Part shown: piece after piece, positions 8,502 through 16,762 of the stretch
Layout of the letters: every line of letters starts with the position of its first letter
How positions within the stretch are numbered: the first letter of the stretch is position 1
The notes under the pieces: generated by a model
The model's database searches: none
What the model was told of the DNA's origin: nothing
Seen by the model: the letters and a program-made list of their open reading frames with translations, nothing else
Origin: Mycobacterium cookii
GTDB lineage: Bacteria > Actinomycetota > Actinomycetes > Mycobacteriales > Mycobacteriaceae
Direction of reading: 5' to 3'
Assembly (NCBI RefSeq): GCF_010727945.1
Contig: NZ_AP022569.1
Coordinates: 2,170,001-2,234,000, forward strand
DNA: 64,000 bases
Translations under genes and position numbers: made by a program

Positions 8502-9232
8502 CGACTCCGGCGGGCCATCACGCGTTGCAGCTGGCCGTACGAGTCGATGGGACTGTGCAACGCCAGTCCGCCGTCGGCGAACACGGTCTGTCCTGTCACC
8601 CACGACATTTCGAGCACCGCAACGATCGCTTCAGCGACGTCGTCGGCCTCGCCCAGCCGGCCCAACGCGGTGCGTTCGGTCAATCCCTCAACCCAGCCGG
8701 GCAACTGCTCGGGGTTGGCCAGCATCGGTGTGCGAGTCACGCCGGGGCCCACGGCGTTGACGCGGATGCCGTGCCCGCCCCACTCCTGCGCCGCAACCCG
8801 CACCAGCATGTCGATGCCCGCCTTGGACACGCAGTAGGCGCCCATGTCCCGGTCGGCAAGCGTGCCGCTGATGCTGGACACCGCGACGATCGAGCCGCCC
8901 GAACCCTGATCGACCATCGCTCGGGCGACCGCGCGCATGGTCAGCCACATCCCGGTCAGGTTGGTGTCGATCACCCGCTGCCAGTCGGCGGGCGTCTGGT
9001 CGAGCAGCAGACCCGATGCGCCGACTCCCGCGCAGGCCACCAGCCGGTCCGGCGCACCATGGTCGGCGATGGTGCGGTCGATGGCCGCCGACACGGACTC
9101 GGGATCGCTGATGTCGCAATCGATGTCACCGCTGTCGATGTCCCAGACCACGACATCTCCCCCGGCCGCACGCAGCCGCTGGACGACCGCGCGGCCGATG
9201 CCGGAGCCGCCACCGGTGACGACGGCGGTCAT
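8498..9232 (-). CDS. short-chain dehydrogenase/reductase (SDR)
   Basis: 244 aa classical SDR. Cofactor motif TGGGSGIG at residues 6-13, catalytic YCVSK with its Tyr/Lys pair, and the VNAVGPG motif. An Asp after the second strand (VVWDID) suggests NAD(H) preference. It overlaps the VOC gene by 4 bp upstream and the Mrr-like gene downstream, so it belongs to the BVMO-VOC-SDR-nuclease operon. Oxidation of an alcohol or ketone in the same pathway as the monooxygenase is plausible; the substrate is unknown. Confidence 0.9.
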   Translation of the reverse strand: MTAVVTGGGSGIGRAVVQRLRAAGGDVVVWDIDSGDIDCDISDPESVSAAIDRTIADHGAPDRLVACAGVGASGLLLDQTPADWQRVIDTNLTGMWLTMRAVARAMVDQGSGGSIVAVSSISGTLADRDMGAYCVSKAGIDMLVRVAAQEWGGHGIRVNAVGPGVTRTPMLANPEQLPGWVEGLTERTALGRLGEADDVAEAIVAVLEMSWVTGQTVFADGGLALHSPIDSYGQLQRVMARRSR

Positions 9233-9669
9233 CGCGGCGGGCCGATCAACTCGACGCGGACGCCGTCGGGGGCGTCGAGCACGGCCATGTCCACCCGCTT
9301 CCCACCGGGGGCGGGCATGACGATCCGCCGCACCCCATCGTCGAATCCCAAGCCCGCCAACGTCGTCAGCGTCGAGTCGACGTCGCGTTGCAACGACAAC
9401 AGGAAGAAGCCGAACGCCGGACGGTCCGGCTTTGGCGGAGCCTGCTCGCTTCCTTCCAGTACGACGAGTTCCACGATGCCGGTCTCCGGATTCTGGGGAT
9501 CGCCGAGGAAGATCGAGCGCAGCTGATCGGTCTGCGCCGCGAACAGCGTCTGCCAGTCGCCGGTGAAGGTGTGGTCGAACAACTCGGTAAAGCCCAGTCC
9601 GTCGCGCCAGAACCGCATAGCGGCGTCGACGTCCGCGGTGACTATCGCCGCGTGGTGAATTCCCTGCAC
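9229..9669 (-). CDS. VOC-family (glyoxalase/dioxygenase-like) protein
   Basis: 146 aa. Starts MQGIHHAAIVTADVDAAMRFW, the usual first strand of VOC proteins with the metal-ligand His, and ends VLDAPDGVRVELIGPP with the ligand Glu. Sits 4 nt after the BVMO gene and overlaps the SDR by 4 bp, so the three are one transcript. A role as hydrolase, isomerase or dioxygenase acting on the BVMO product is an inference. Confidence 0.87.
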   Translation of the reverse strand: MQGIHHAAIVTADVDAAMRFWRDGLGFTELFDHTFTGDWQTLFAAQTDQLRSIFLGDPQNPETGIVELVVLEGSEQAPPKPDRPAFGFFLLSLQRDVDSTLTTLAGLGFDDGVRRIVMPAPGGKRVDMAVLDAPDGVRVELIGPPR

Positions 9670-9673
9670 GCGA

Positions 9674-11107
9674 TCATCCCTTCCGGTCGAATTCGTCGAG
9701 TTTGACCCGCGCCAACATATCCACGAATGTGGTTCCGCTGTAGGGAAACTGGGTCACCACCTTGCCGTTGGCGTGCCGGTAGTAATTGTTGCAGTTCGCC
9801 ATCCACACGGTGCCCTGCATCGCCCGCTGGATCTCGTCGTTGTAGTCGTCGTGGACGTCGCGGCGGACGTCGATGGCACGCACCCCGGCCGCCGCCATCT
9901 CGTCGAGGATCCGGCGGACGAATTCGGCCTGCGCTTCCAGGATGTAGATGATGGATGTGACCCCGTTCGTGTTGGGTCCATACAAGGTGAACAGGTTCGG
10001 GTAGCCGGGGACCACGGTGCCGAGATACGCTTCGGCGCCCTCGCGCCAGTCATCGCACAATCGGCGGCCGCCGATGCCGTACACATCGAGGCTGAGCAGG
10101 TAGTCGGCGGCGTGAAAGCCGGTGCCGTATATGACGGTATCGAATTCGTGCTCGACTCCGTCGGCGGTGCACAGGCCGCGTTCGGTGAACGCGTCGATCG
10201 GCGTCGTTTCCAGGGTCACGTTCGGCCTCGCGAACGTCGGGAACCACGCCCGCGATTGCAGGGGCCGCTTGCAGCCGACGGGATACGACGGCGTGAGCTT
10301 GGCGCGCAGTTCCGGGTCGGTGACCTTGCGGGCCAGGTAATCGCGGGCCATGTCGGTGAGGCCGTGGGTCATCTCGGAGTCGGCGTCGAAGTTCGCGGAC
10401 TCGTATGCGATGAAGGCCTCGTGGCGGACTTTGCGCGCCTCGTCGGGGTCGCTCTCGAAGAGCGCCTGTTGTTCCGGGGTGAACGGTTCGTCGTAGCGGG
10501 GGCTGACCCAGATCGGCGTGCGCTGAAAGACGGTCAGGTGCGCGGCTTCGGCGGCGATCTCGGGGACATACTGGATCGCGCTGGCGCCGGTGCCGATCGA
10601 CGCCACACGTTCTCCCGCGGTCGATTTCGTGTGATCCCATTCCGACGAATGGAATGTGCGGCCGCGGAATCGGTCGGCGCCGGGGATCTCGGGAATGTTG
10701 GGCACGTCGAGCATGCCGACTGCGGTCACGACGGCGTCGAACTCGTTGGTGGTTCCATCCGCGGTGGTGACGTGCCAGCGTTGTATCTCGTCGGCCCAAC
10801 GCAATTCGGTGACGCGCGAGTGTGCGACGAGATGTCCGCCGAGCCCGTATTCGGCGGCGACCTTCTCCAGGTAAGCGAGAATCTCCGGCTGGTTGGCGAA
10901 GGTCTTGCTCCACCGCGGGTTGAGCGCGAACGAGTAGGAGTAGAAGTGCGACGGAACGTCACAGGCCGCACCGGGATAGGTGTTGTTGCGCCAGGTGCCG
11001 CCGAAGCCGTCGGCACGATCGAAGATGGTGAAGTCGTGGCCGGCGTCCGCGAGTTGGATCCCCATCGCGATGCCACCAGGCCCGGCTCCGACCACGGCGA
11101 CTCTCAC
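9674..11107 (-). CDS. flavin-containing Baeyer-Villiger-type monooxygenase
   Basis: 477 aa, GTG start. FAD-binding GAGPGGI at the N-terminus, GFGGTWRNNTYPGAACD, the BVMO fingerprint FRGRTFHSSEWD, and the NADPH motif GTGASAIQ. These are the established marks of type I Baeyer-Villiger monooxygenases, which insert oxygen next to a ketone and also act on sulfides. Mycobacteria carry many, some (EthA) activating prodrugs. It heads a four-gene operon with VOC, SDR and a membrane nuclease; the first three look like a small catabolic module. Substrate unknown. Confidence 0.92.
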   Translation of the reverse strand: MRVAVVGAGPGGIAMGIQLADAGHDFTIFDRADGFGGTWRNNTYPGAACDVPSHFYSYSFALNPRWSKTFANQPEILAYLEKVAAEYGLGGHLVAHSRVTELRWADEIQRWHVTTADGTTNEFDAVVTAVGMLDVPNIPEIPGADRFRGRTFHSSEWDHTKSTAGERVASIGTGASAIQYVPEIAAEAAHLTVFQRTPIWVSPRYDEPFTPEQQALFESDPDEARKVRHEAFIAYESANFDADSEMTHGLTDMARDYLARKVTDPELRAKLTPSYPVGCKRPLQSRAWFPTFARPNVTLETTPIDAFTERGLCTADGVEHEFDTVIYGTGFHAADYLLSLDVYGIGGRRLCDDWREGAEAYLGTVVPGYPNLFTLYGPNTNGVTSIIYILEAQAEFVRRILDEMAAAGVRAIDVRRDVHDDYNDEIQRAMQGTVWMANCNNYYRHANGKVVTQFPYSGTTFVDMLARVKLDEFDRKG

Positions 11108-11238
11108 AGCAGTGAGTGTGCCGTGATAACCCGGACGTTGATGTGCAATTCGACGACATCGCCGGCAACGGCTGCCCTGACCAGTTGGTTGGGCGTGTGG
11201 TTACATGACTTCGCCCCGTCTACGTTCAGGAGTCACCT

Positions 11239-11739
11239 ATGGCCGACGCCGATGCCGCTGCGATCCGAGCGGCGCGAGGTGACTGGATCAGCGAGCACCT
11301 CGAGGACTATCTGACCTCCGGCGGCACCCGCGGCCACATCTTGGACCTGACCGAGGTCGGGGGGCGTGAGCTGACCACGCACTGCCTGATCAAGGTCGTC
11401 GGCCGTACGTCCGGGAAGGTGTACGTCAAGCCGCTGATCTACGGCAACGTCGGCGGCGAGATCGTCATCGTCGCCTCGAAGGGTGGCGCCGACACGCATC
11501 CCGGGTGGTACTTGAATGTCTTGCAGAGCAACACGATCGGTGTGCAGATCGCGACGCAGGCGTTCGAGGCAACCTGGCGGGAACCCGAAGCCGAGGAGCG
11601 CCATCAGGTGTGGTCGTACATGGCCCACCTGTATCCGCCTTACCTCACCTATCAGCAGTCGACCAGCCGCCAGATCCCGCTGGTGATGTTGACGATTGGG
11701 CGGCCGATCGACGTCTTCTCTGCCGACGACGCGCACTAA
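11239..11739 (+). CDS. Ddn-family (F420-dependent nitroreductase-like) protein
   Basis: 166 aa. Contains GRTSGKVYVKPLIY and the GGADTHPGWYLNV signature of the deazaflavin-dependent nitroreductase (Ddn/DUF385) fold, which binds F420H2 and reduces quinones or nitroaromatics in mycobacteria. The start has AGGAG 6 nt upstream. Divergent from the BVMO operon and convergent with the DUF1254 gene (1 bp between stops). A second family member lies at 14736. The natural substrate cannot be told from sequence. Confidence 0.88.
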   Translation: MADADAAAIRAARGDWISEHLEDYLTSGGTRGHILDLTEVGGRELTTHCLIKVVGRTSGKVYVKPLIYGNVGGEIVIVASKGGADTHPGWYLNVLQSNTIGVQIATQAFEATWREPEAEERHQVWSYMAHLYPPYLTYQQSTSRQIPLVMLTIGRPIDVFSADDAH

Positions 11740-11740
11740 C

Positions 11741-12697
11741 TCAGGTCGCCGTGGCTGCGTGCACCGGCGGCGGCGTCCAACTGCCATCGAGGATTTCCGG
11801 CCGCGGCCGGTAGAAACGGATCAGGTAATTCCAGCCCTCCGGCGTGACGATCGCGTTCGGCGGGACCTCGCCGTCGGTGGTGGCGATGAAGCGGACGGCG
11901 ATCGAGCCGTCGTCGTTGGGTTGGCCGGTCACGCTGTTGACCGAGTACAGGCCCTTCGCATTCGGCTCGAAGTATCCCTTCGCGTTGTACACCGACACCG
12001 ACCAAAACGCATCGACCGGAACATCTTTGAATACGAGCTGGTACTCGCCGGGCGGAAGGTTCGGGTCCACACCGAAGTACGTCGCCTCAGACGTGGGCAG
12101 CCCACCCCAACCGGCTGCGGTTCCGATCAGATGACGCACCGGGTCGACGTCCGCCTGCGTACCGAAGGTCCGGTCGAAGTTGTTGAGCCCGCGGGCCAGC
12201 GCGAGTAACGCGTCGCGGGTTGCGCCGAGGCTGTCGGCATCGTAGTCCGGCTTGACAAAGGGGTCAGATGATCCCGCCTCGATCGTGAGACGGTCCTGTA
12301 AGGCCGCGACAGCGTCAACGTCCGCAGAGTCGTTGGGATCCACCAGAATTCGGACGCCGACCAAGATGTGGCGAGAACCGAAGTCCTCCTTGGTGAGTAT
12401 GTGTTCACCGGCTTCGTGGATGACGCCGTTCACGTAGTGGTCTTCGTTGACGACCATGGCCGACAGATACCGGCCGGCCGCGTCCGGCAAGGTCAGGCGA
12501 GCGGGTTGGGCAAGATCGACGACCGCGAAGCTGTACAACGTGTCCCGGTTGAGGCGGATGACCGTTTGTTCGTCGATGCGGGCGGGTGTCCGGTTGTGCC
12601 GAAAGATCCCGACACCCCCTGCGACCGCTTGGATGTCGGCGAACATCCGGTGCGTCTCCGCCCTCACGAAGTTGTCTGCGTTGACCGGGATCGACAT
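11741..12697 (-). CDS. DUF1254/DUF1214 domain protein
   Basis: 318 aa. The N-terminal half (VIRLNRDTLYSFAVVDL, VVNEDHYVNGV) is DUF1254; the C-terminal half (DAFWSVSVYNAKGYFEPN, then WNYLIRFYRP) is DUF1214. Many members are exported, but I see no signal peptide, so this one appears cytoplasmic. Function of the family is unknown. The stop is 1 bp from that of the Ddn-family gene; upstream is a 96-bp gap to a SnoaL-like gene on the same strand. Confidence 0.85.
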   Translation of the reverse strand: MSIPVNADNFVRAETHRMFADIQAVAGGVGIFRHNRTPARIDEQTVIRLNRDTLYSFAVVDLAQPARLTLPDAAGRYLSAMVVNEDHYVNGVIHEAGEHILTKEDFGSRHILVGVRILVDPNDSADVDAVAALQDRLTIEAGSSDPFVKPDYDADSLGATRDALLALARGLNNFDRTFGTQADVDPVRHLIGTAAGWGGLPTSEATYFGVDPNLPPGEYQLVFKDVPVDAFWSVSVYNAKGYFEPNAKGLYSVNSVTGQPNDDGSIAVRFIATTDGEVPPNAIVTPEGWNYLIRFYRPRPEILDGSWTPPPVHAATAT

Positions 12698-12793
12698 GGG
12701 AGTTCAGCTCGCACGTAACCGAAGCGTCGTCACTGCGGCCTGGTCGCCAGGGACCCGCTGCTCAGGTGTCCAGCTCATGATCCGGAGCGTAGA

Positions 12794-13219
12794 TCAGGAC
12801 CCGATCTGGTCGAACATCTGACCCGGATCGCTGCCGAGCTGGCGAGCGATGTCGCCGGTATCCCAGTACTCCCGCCAGCAGGTGATCGCCCCGTCACGGA
12901 CGTCGAAAATCGCCGTGACGTGAAACGTGACCCGTTTGCCCGCGATCAGGTTCACGTCGAGCCGCTCCACCACGACGGTGTCGTCGTTGGATACGACCGT
13001 CCGGATCTCGCTGCCGTCGACCATTCCCGAAGCCAGCTGGTTGTGCTTCTCCAGCTCCGCGCGTGCCGCGTCGCGTCCGCGGATGACCGGCGAAAGCGGC
13101 ACATTGAGCTGCCATTCGAAGTCTTCGGCCATCAGCGCGGCCATGGCCTCGACGTCCATGTGCTCGCCGTATGCCGCATGCACGAAGTCGAGCACGATCT
13201 TTTCGTTTCCAGCGCTCAT
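12794..13219 (-). CDS. SnoaL/limonene-epoxide-hydrolase-like protein
   Basis: 141 aa. NTF2-like cone fold: N-terminal helix (VLDFVHAAYGEHMDVEAM), MAEDFEWQLNVPLSPVIRG, and a final sheet with AIFDVRDGAITCWREYWDTGDIA. That ending resembles limonene-1,2-epoxide hydrolase and SnoaL-like polyketide cyclases. The ATG at 13219 follows AGGAG by 7 nt; a longer frame would begin at 13237. Role unknown. Confidence 0.82.
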   Translation of the reverse strand: MSAGNEKIVLDFVHAAYGEHMDVEAMAALMAEDFEWQLNVPLSPVIRGRDAARAELEKHNQLASGMVDGSEIRTVVSNDDTVVVERLDVNLIAGKRVTFHVTAIFDVRDGAITCWREYWDTGDIARQLGSDPGQMFDQIGS

Positions 13220-13375
13220 CGATCCGCTCCTGATCACTCGAAACCCTCAAGGTAAACCGACCGATGGGTTGCCGGGTCCAGTTACACGGCGCGCTTAACA
13301 GGCCGGTGGCCGGCGTCAACGACCGAATTATCCGAGTCGTGCCGCGGCAGAGCTTCGCCGCGTTAATCTTTGCTG

Positions 13376-14338
13376 ATGTTCGCGGGCGAGAAGGCGCCTG
13401 ACTTCACTTTGTACGACCACACCGGTCGGCCTCGGACGCTGTCGGCGCTGCTGTCCGAGGGTCCGGTCGTGCTGTTCTTCTTCCCACTGGCGTCCTCACC
13501 GATCTGCACGGCCCAGGCGTGTCACTTCCGGGATCTGAGCGACGAATTTGCCAGGGTGGGCGCCCAGCGGGTGGGCATCAGCACCGACACCGTCGACAGG
13601 CAGGCCCACTTCGCCCGACAGCGCGCGTTCGACTATCCGCTGCTCTCCGACGCGGACGGGGTGGTGTCCGAACTGTTCGGGGTGCGCCGCGGCAGGATCG
13701 CCACGCTGCGTAGATCCGTCCTGGCGCGTGACGAGGCCCTACGTGGCCGGCACACGCGGCGCCGTGGCCTGCTGGCCCGGCTGCTGCCGGTCAGACGGAC
13801 CACGTTCGTCATCGACACCGACCGCACCATCCTCAAGGTCGTCTCCAGCGAGGTGCGCGCGATGGTGCACGCCGACCAGACCTTGTGGTTCTTGAAGAAC
13901 CGCGCGGTGTCGCATAGTTCGCCGCCTGTCCGGCCGACGCACTCCGAGGGCGACTGGTTCACCGGGCCGGAAGCCGCGGACGAGCCGAGCCTGGTCCGGC
14001 CGTACACGCTGACGGCCGGCCGCACCGACGCAGGTATCGACCTGGCACTCGAGGCACCGGTCGAAGCGCTGGACACCACAGCAAAGCCGCCGCGATGGCC
14101 GAAAAACGATGTGCGCGGCCAGATCCTGACGTCGTGCGCGCACAACCCCTCGGTCGCCGAGATCGCCTCGCAGCTGTCCTTGCCACTCGGCGCGACTCGG
14201 TTCCTGGTCGACGACCTGGTGACACAGGGTTATCTGCGGGTGCACGCCCCCCGCGGTGATTCGATGACCATCGACGAACGACGCGAACTGATCAGCAAGA
14301 CCGTGCGTGGCCTCCGGGCACTCCGCGGCACGGCTTGA
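13376..14338 (+). CDS. peroxiredoxin-DUF742 fusion protein
   Basis: 320 aa. Residues 1-170 are an AhpC/TSA peroxiredoxin of the BCP/PrxQ type: PLASSPICTAQACHFRD has peroxidatic Cys44 and a second Cys49 at the +5 resolving position, and TTFVIDTDRTI closes the fold. An Arg-rich insert of about 25 residues (around GRHTRRRGLLARLL) interrupts it. Residues 205-300 are a DUF742 domain (RPYTLTAGRTDAG, then a winged-helix-like SVAEIASQLSLPLGATRFLV). DUF742 proteins are normally separate CvnC-like partners in conservon GTPase operons. No CvnA, B or D genes are adjacent. Start ATG 13376; in-frame TTG and CTG just upstream are less likely. Confidence 0.88.
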   Translation: MFAGEKAPDFTLYDHTGRPRTLSALLSEGPVVLFFFPLASSPICTAQACHFRDLSDEFARVGAQRVGISTDTVDRQAHFARQRAFDYPLLSDADGVVSELFGVRRGRIATLRRSVLARDEALRGRHTRRRGLLARLLPVRRTTFVIDTDRTILKVVSSEVRAMVHADQTLWFLKNRAVSHSSPPVRPTHSEGDWFTGPEAADEPSLVRPYTLTAGRTDAGIDLALEAPVEALDTTAKPPRWPKNDVRGQILTSCAHNPSVAEIASQLSLPLGATRFLVDDLVTQGYLRVHAPRGDSMTIDERRELISKTVRGLRALRGTA

Positions 14339-14344
14339 TTTAGT

Positions 14345-14617
14345 TCAGAAACTGCCAGTGCCGGCGTACGGCCACCAGTCTTCTGAGTCATTCGGGTTGT
14401 AGTACTCACCATTTGACGGTTGGGCCGGCGGCGGAGGAGGTGGCTGTGGCGGATCCGCCGGCAGCGGCGCCGGGCGGACAGCCTGCGGAGTCGGCGTGCC
14501 GACGGGCGTCGCGTACGCCGGGATGCTCACTGCGGCCATGGGCGCGGCGATAAGCACCCCCGCCACGGCGATCTTCCTGACGTTGCTGCGTAGGCCGGAT
14601 GACATTGTCCAAGGCAT
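14345..14617 (-). CDS. small secreted proline-rich protein
   Basis: 90 aa. N-terminal basic region, hydrophobic core (IAVAGVLIAAPMAAVSIP) and a likely signal peptidase site near AYA-TP at about residue 36. The mature part is proline-rich and ends with an acidic and aromatic stretch (NDSEDWWPYAGTG). No cysteines. Function unknown. It converges with the peroxiredoxin-DUF742 gene 6 bp away. Confidence 0.7.
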   Translation of the reverse strand: MPWTMSSGLRSNVRKIAVAGVLIAAPMAAVSIPAYATPVGTPTPQAVRPAPLPADPPQPPPPPPAQPSNGEYYNPNDSEDWWPYAGTGSF

Positions 14618-14707
14618 CGATCATTCCCTTCACCGGGCTGATCTCTCACTGGGCTCTGACGCTACGCCCACCCACCGGAGTTCGGGAAGGTCGTTGTGCG
14701 GCTGACT

Positions 14708-14721
14708 AGACGTTGAAGCGG
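14708..14721 (-). repeat. ychF 3'-end repeat, copy E (truncated)
   Basis: A 14-bp match to the end of copies C and D; on the minus strand it reads as the terminal codons RFNV plus TAG, the usual C-terminus of YchF. It lies 14 bp upstream of the Ddn-family gene at 14736 and marks the far edge of the repeat-delimited block. Confidence 0.5.
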
Positions 14722-14735
14722 GATATGGTCAACGC

Positions 14736-15230
14736 ATGCCGCTGCGTTACGTGGATCCCCACAAGAAACGTGGCCGCATCTATGAGGCCAATGTGCGATT
14801 CGGCCGGTCCCGTCCGGGACAGTCTCTTGCGCGCCACCTTGCACCTCGCGTCGACCCGTGGCTGCATCGGGCAACTGCAGGACGGATGAATATGGGATTG
14901 GTTATCAACGCACCTCTGAAGACCACGGGTGCAAAGTCTGGTCAGCCACGAGTGGTTCAGCTCACCTACTTTCACGATGGGCGCGATCCGATCCTGATGG
15001 CCTCCAACTACGGCGGCGCGAAACACCCGCAGTGGTATTACAACCTCAAGGCGCACGCGGAGTGCGAGTTTGGCGGCGAGAGCTTTGTGGCGACCGAGGT
15101 AACCGATGCCGACGAGTATCGCCGCCTCTACGCGCTCGCAGAGCACGTCTACGCCGGTTACCGCGATTATCGCGCCAAGACCGCACCGGTCGGACGCCAG
15201 ATTCCGCTCTTCCGACTCAACCCCCGCTAG
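14736..15230 (+). CDS. Ddn-family (F420-dependent nitroreductase-like) protein
   Basis: 164 aa. Visible are the family motifs APLKTTGAKSGQPRVVQLTY and NYGGAKHPQWYYNLKAH, which form the F420-binding split-barrel of Ddn-like proteins. The C-terminus (YRAKTAPVGRQIPLFRLNP) is also typical. Related to but clearly different from the protein at 11239. It sits between ychF 3'-end repeats E and D and reads opposite to ychF. Probably imported as a single-gene unit (see findings). Confidence 0.88.
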   Translation: MPLRYVDPHKKRGRIYEANVRFGRSRPGQSLARHLAPRVDPWLHRATAGRMNMGLVINAPLKTTGAKSGQPRVVQLTYFHDGRDPILMASNYGGAKHPQWYYNLKAHAECEFGGESFVATEVTDADEYRRLYALAEHVYAGYRDYRAKTAPVGRQIPLFRLNPR

Positions 15231-15250
15231 CGCCCCGCCGCCCTGCCACC

Positions 15251-15287
15251 AGACGTTGAAGCGGAACTCCACCACGTCGCCGTCGGC
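15251..15287 (-). repeat. ychF 3'-end repeat, copy D
   Basis: 37 bp; on the minus strand it encodes ADGDVVEFRFNV, the canonical C-terminus of YchF GTPases, but in non-coding DNA 20 bp after the Ddn-family gene. It matches copy C at 34 of 37 positions. No remainder of ychF accompanies it. Confidence 0.85.
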
Positions 15288-15396
15288 AACCGGCTATTCG
15301 ACGCGAGCCGCCGGTACCAGTCGCGGGATTTCTCTTCGTAAACTCGACCATCGCTGCATGCTTTGTCGAGCGAGATCATCGTCCGAGGAGCAACGT

Positions 15397-15885
15397 ATGA
15401 GCCGGAAAATCGATTGCGCCCTGGCGATTCTGTTCGCGGCGCTGTTCATCGGATGGCTCGGATCGGACGGTGGGGCGACGTTCGGCCTCATCGACAGGTC
15501 CACCGGTTGGTATGCGAACGAAGTTGACCCGATATTCCGCAACCCGCCATCGTGGCTCGTCACCTCCGGCTGGTTTGGCTTCGCGTTCGGACCTCTCTAT
15601 GGCCTAGCAGCGTACGGACTATTCCGGAAGTCACCCTGGCTGTCCTATGTCGTACTCCCGCTTGTCGGGATGGCCGTCGTGGCGAATGGCATCTACCTGA
15701 TCGAGGACCTATCGGGCGATGTCCCACCGATAAATCTCACCTGGTTCTACATCTTCAACGTGCCCTACACGTTGGTCCCCATACTTGCGGCAATCTGGGT
15801 CGTTGTGCAGCAGGTACGAGCCAACGGATCAACTCCAAGAAGCGAGTTCGCAGCCAAGGCGCCGCCTGCTACTGCTTCGACCTAG
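15397..15885 (+). CDS. four-helix membrane protein, possibly EXPERA-like
   Basis: 162 aa. GAGGAG 6 nt before the ATG. Four hydrophobic segments (about residues 8-24, 50-72, 80-102, 115-138). The loop NEVDPIFRNPPSWL and the motifs FGPLYG and WFYIFNVPYTLVPI recall EXPERA/emopamil-binding-like proteins (sterol isomerase and TMEM97 fold), but I cannot confirm this. The stop codon overlaps repeat copy C; copy D lies 109 bp upstream. Base composition is less GC-rich than the core genes. Confidence 0.7.
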   Translation: MSRKIDCALAILFAALFIGWLGSDGGATFGLIDRSTGWYANEVDPIFRNPPSWLVTSGWFGFAFGPLYGLAAYGLFRKSPWLSYVVLPLVGMAVVANGIYLIEDLSGDVPPINLTWFYIFNVPYTLVPILAAIWVVVQQVRANGSTPRSEFAAKAPPATAST

Positions 15886-15920
15886 ACGTTTAAGCGGAAC
15901 TCCACGACGTCTCCGTCGGC
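15884..15920 (-). repeat. ychF 3'-end repeat, copy C
   Basis: 37 bp; the minus strand encodes ADGDVVEFRLNV followed by TAG. It overlaps the stop codon of the membrane protein gene on the plus strand and lies 39 bp past the end of the TIGR03085-like gene on the minus strand. Confidence 0.85.
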
Positions 15921-15959
15921 TCCGCCAGCGAGATCCTCATGCCGACGGTCGAGACTCCC

Positions 15960-16601
15960 TTACATGCCGAATTGCGCGCGCCCGACGGCTTCGATCGCGC
16001 AAGCCGGCCCGTTGACGTCGACTCGCGCTGCGCGCTGACGACCGAAGAGATACAACAGCAGCTCGCCCGGCAGTCCGACGATGCGAGCCGCGGGTTTCCC
16101 TCGCCGGACCCTTAGGGTCTTTCCCGTCCCAGCCCACTCGAGCTCAAGGCCAGTATCGCGTAGTCGCCGAGCGAGCAACCATGGCGCGAAACTGACGTTG
16201 CGCCACAGAGCCGCGTCCATCGCGGGGGAGTTCGCCCGCGGGGCAAGGCCGTTGGCTCTACGCACGTCCTCATGGTGGACAAAGAACTCATTGAGGTTGG
16301 GTAATCGCCGCACCCAATTGATGCGGAAGAAGCCCCGTGGCGGCCCCGATCGGATCGTGTCAACGAGCCAGGAGAAATCCCTGTGTGCGAGTGCATTTCT
16401 GCGCCGTTCGGCGAAGCGGCTCCACGCACCCGGGATGACGAGCCCAGGTGCCGCGATGAGGTCGTGCTCTCGGAGCACAAGGTGCGAGGCCAGATCGCGC
16501 GTCGTCCAAGGGTCCAGGAGGGTCGGCGCATCGGGACCGAGTTCATCGAGGAGGTTGGCGAGCCGCTTTCGCTCGATGGCGTCGAAGAGCGGGTCGGCCA
16601 T
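15960..16601 (-). CDS. TIGR03085/maleylpyruvate isomerase-like (DinB-fold) protein
   Basis: 213 aa. The N-terminal half has the DinB/MDMPI four-helix pattern: WTTRDLASHLVLREHD (His metal ligand), WVRRLPNLNEFFVHHEDVRRANG with the H-H-E-D ligand motif, and LPGELLLYLFGRQRAARV near the C-terminus. This is the TIGR03085 actinobacterial branch; members are thought to be metal-dependent and mycothiol- or thiol-linked, but the reaction is unknown. It is delimited by repeats C and B and reads in the same direction as ychF. The longer open frame upstream carries no recognisable domain. Confidence 0.85.
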   Translation of the reverse strand: MADPLFDAIERKRLANLLDELGPDAPTLLDPWTTRDLASHLVLREHDLIAAPGLVIPGAWSRFAERRRNALAHRDFSWLVDTIRSGPPRGFFRINWVRRLPNLNEFFVHHEDVRRANGLAPRANSPAMDAALWRNVSFAPWLLARRLRDTGLELEWAGTGKTLRVRRGKPAARIVGLPGELLLYLFGRQRAARVDVNGPACAIEAVGRAQFGM

Positions 16602-16714
16602 GTCGCCGGAGCATACCGACGACCCGGAAGGCAGCGGTCCGATTGGGCCGAATGCGTAAAGAACGAACGACATCTCGCAAAGAGCAGTTGCTAGTGACCA
16701 GCAGACTTGCCACG

Positions 16715-16759
16715 AGACGTTGTTTGGAACCGGAACTCCACCGCGTCGCAATCGGCCAT
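16715..16759 (-). repeat. ychF 3'-end repeat, copy B
   Basis: 45 bp; the minus strand reads MADCDAVEFRFQTTS, closest to the actual ychF end (copy A, 36 of 45 identical) and sharing its 5-bp insertion relative to C and D. It begins 3 bp past the stop of the DUF6670-like gene. Confidence 0.8.
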
Positions 16760-16762
16760 CTT

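Noticed and set aside
14706..15275. 189-codon minus-strand frame starting VEFRFNV and ending SRFNV
   Set aside because: It only links repeat copies D and E across the Ddn-family gene in antisense. The match to the YchF C-terminus is a scar, not a gene.
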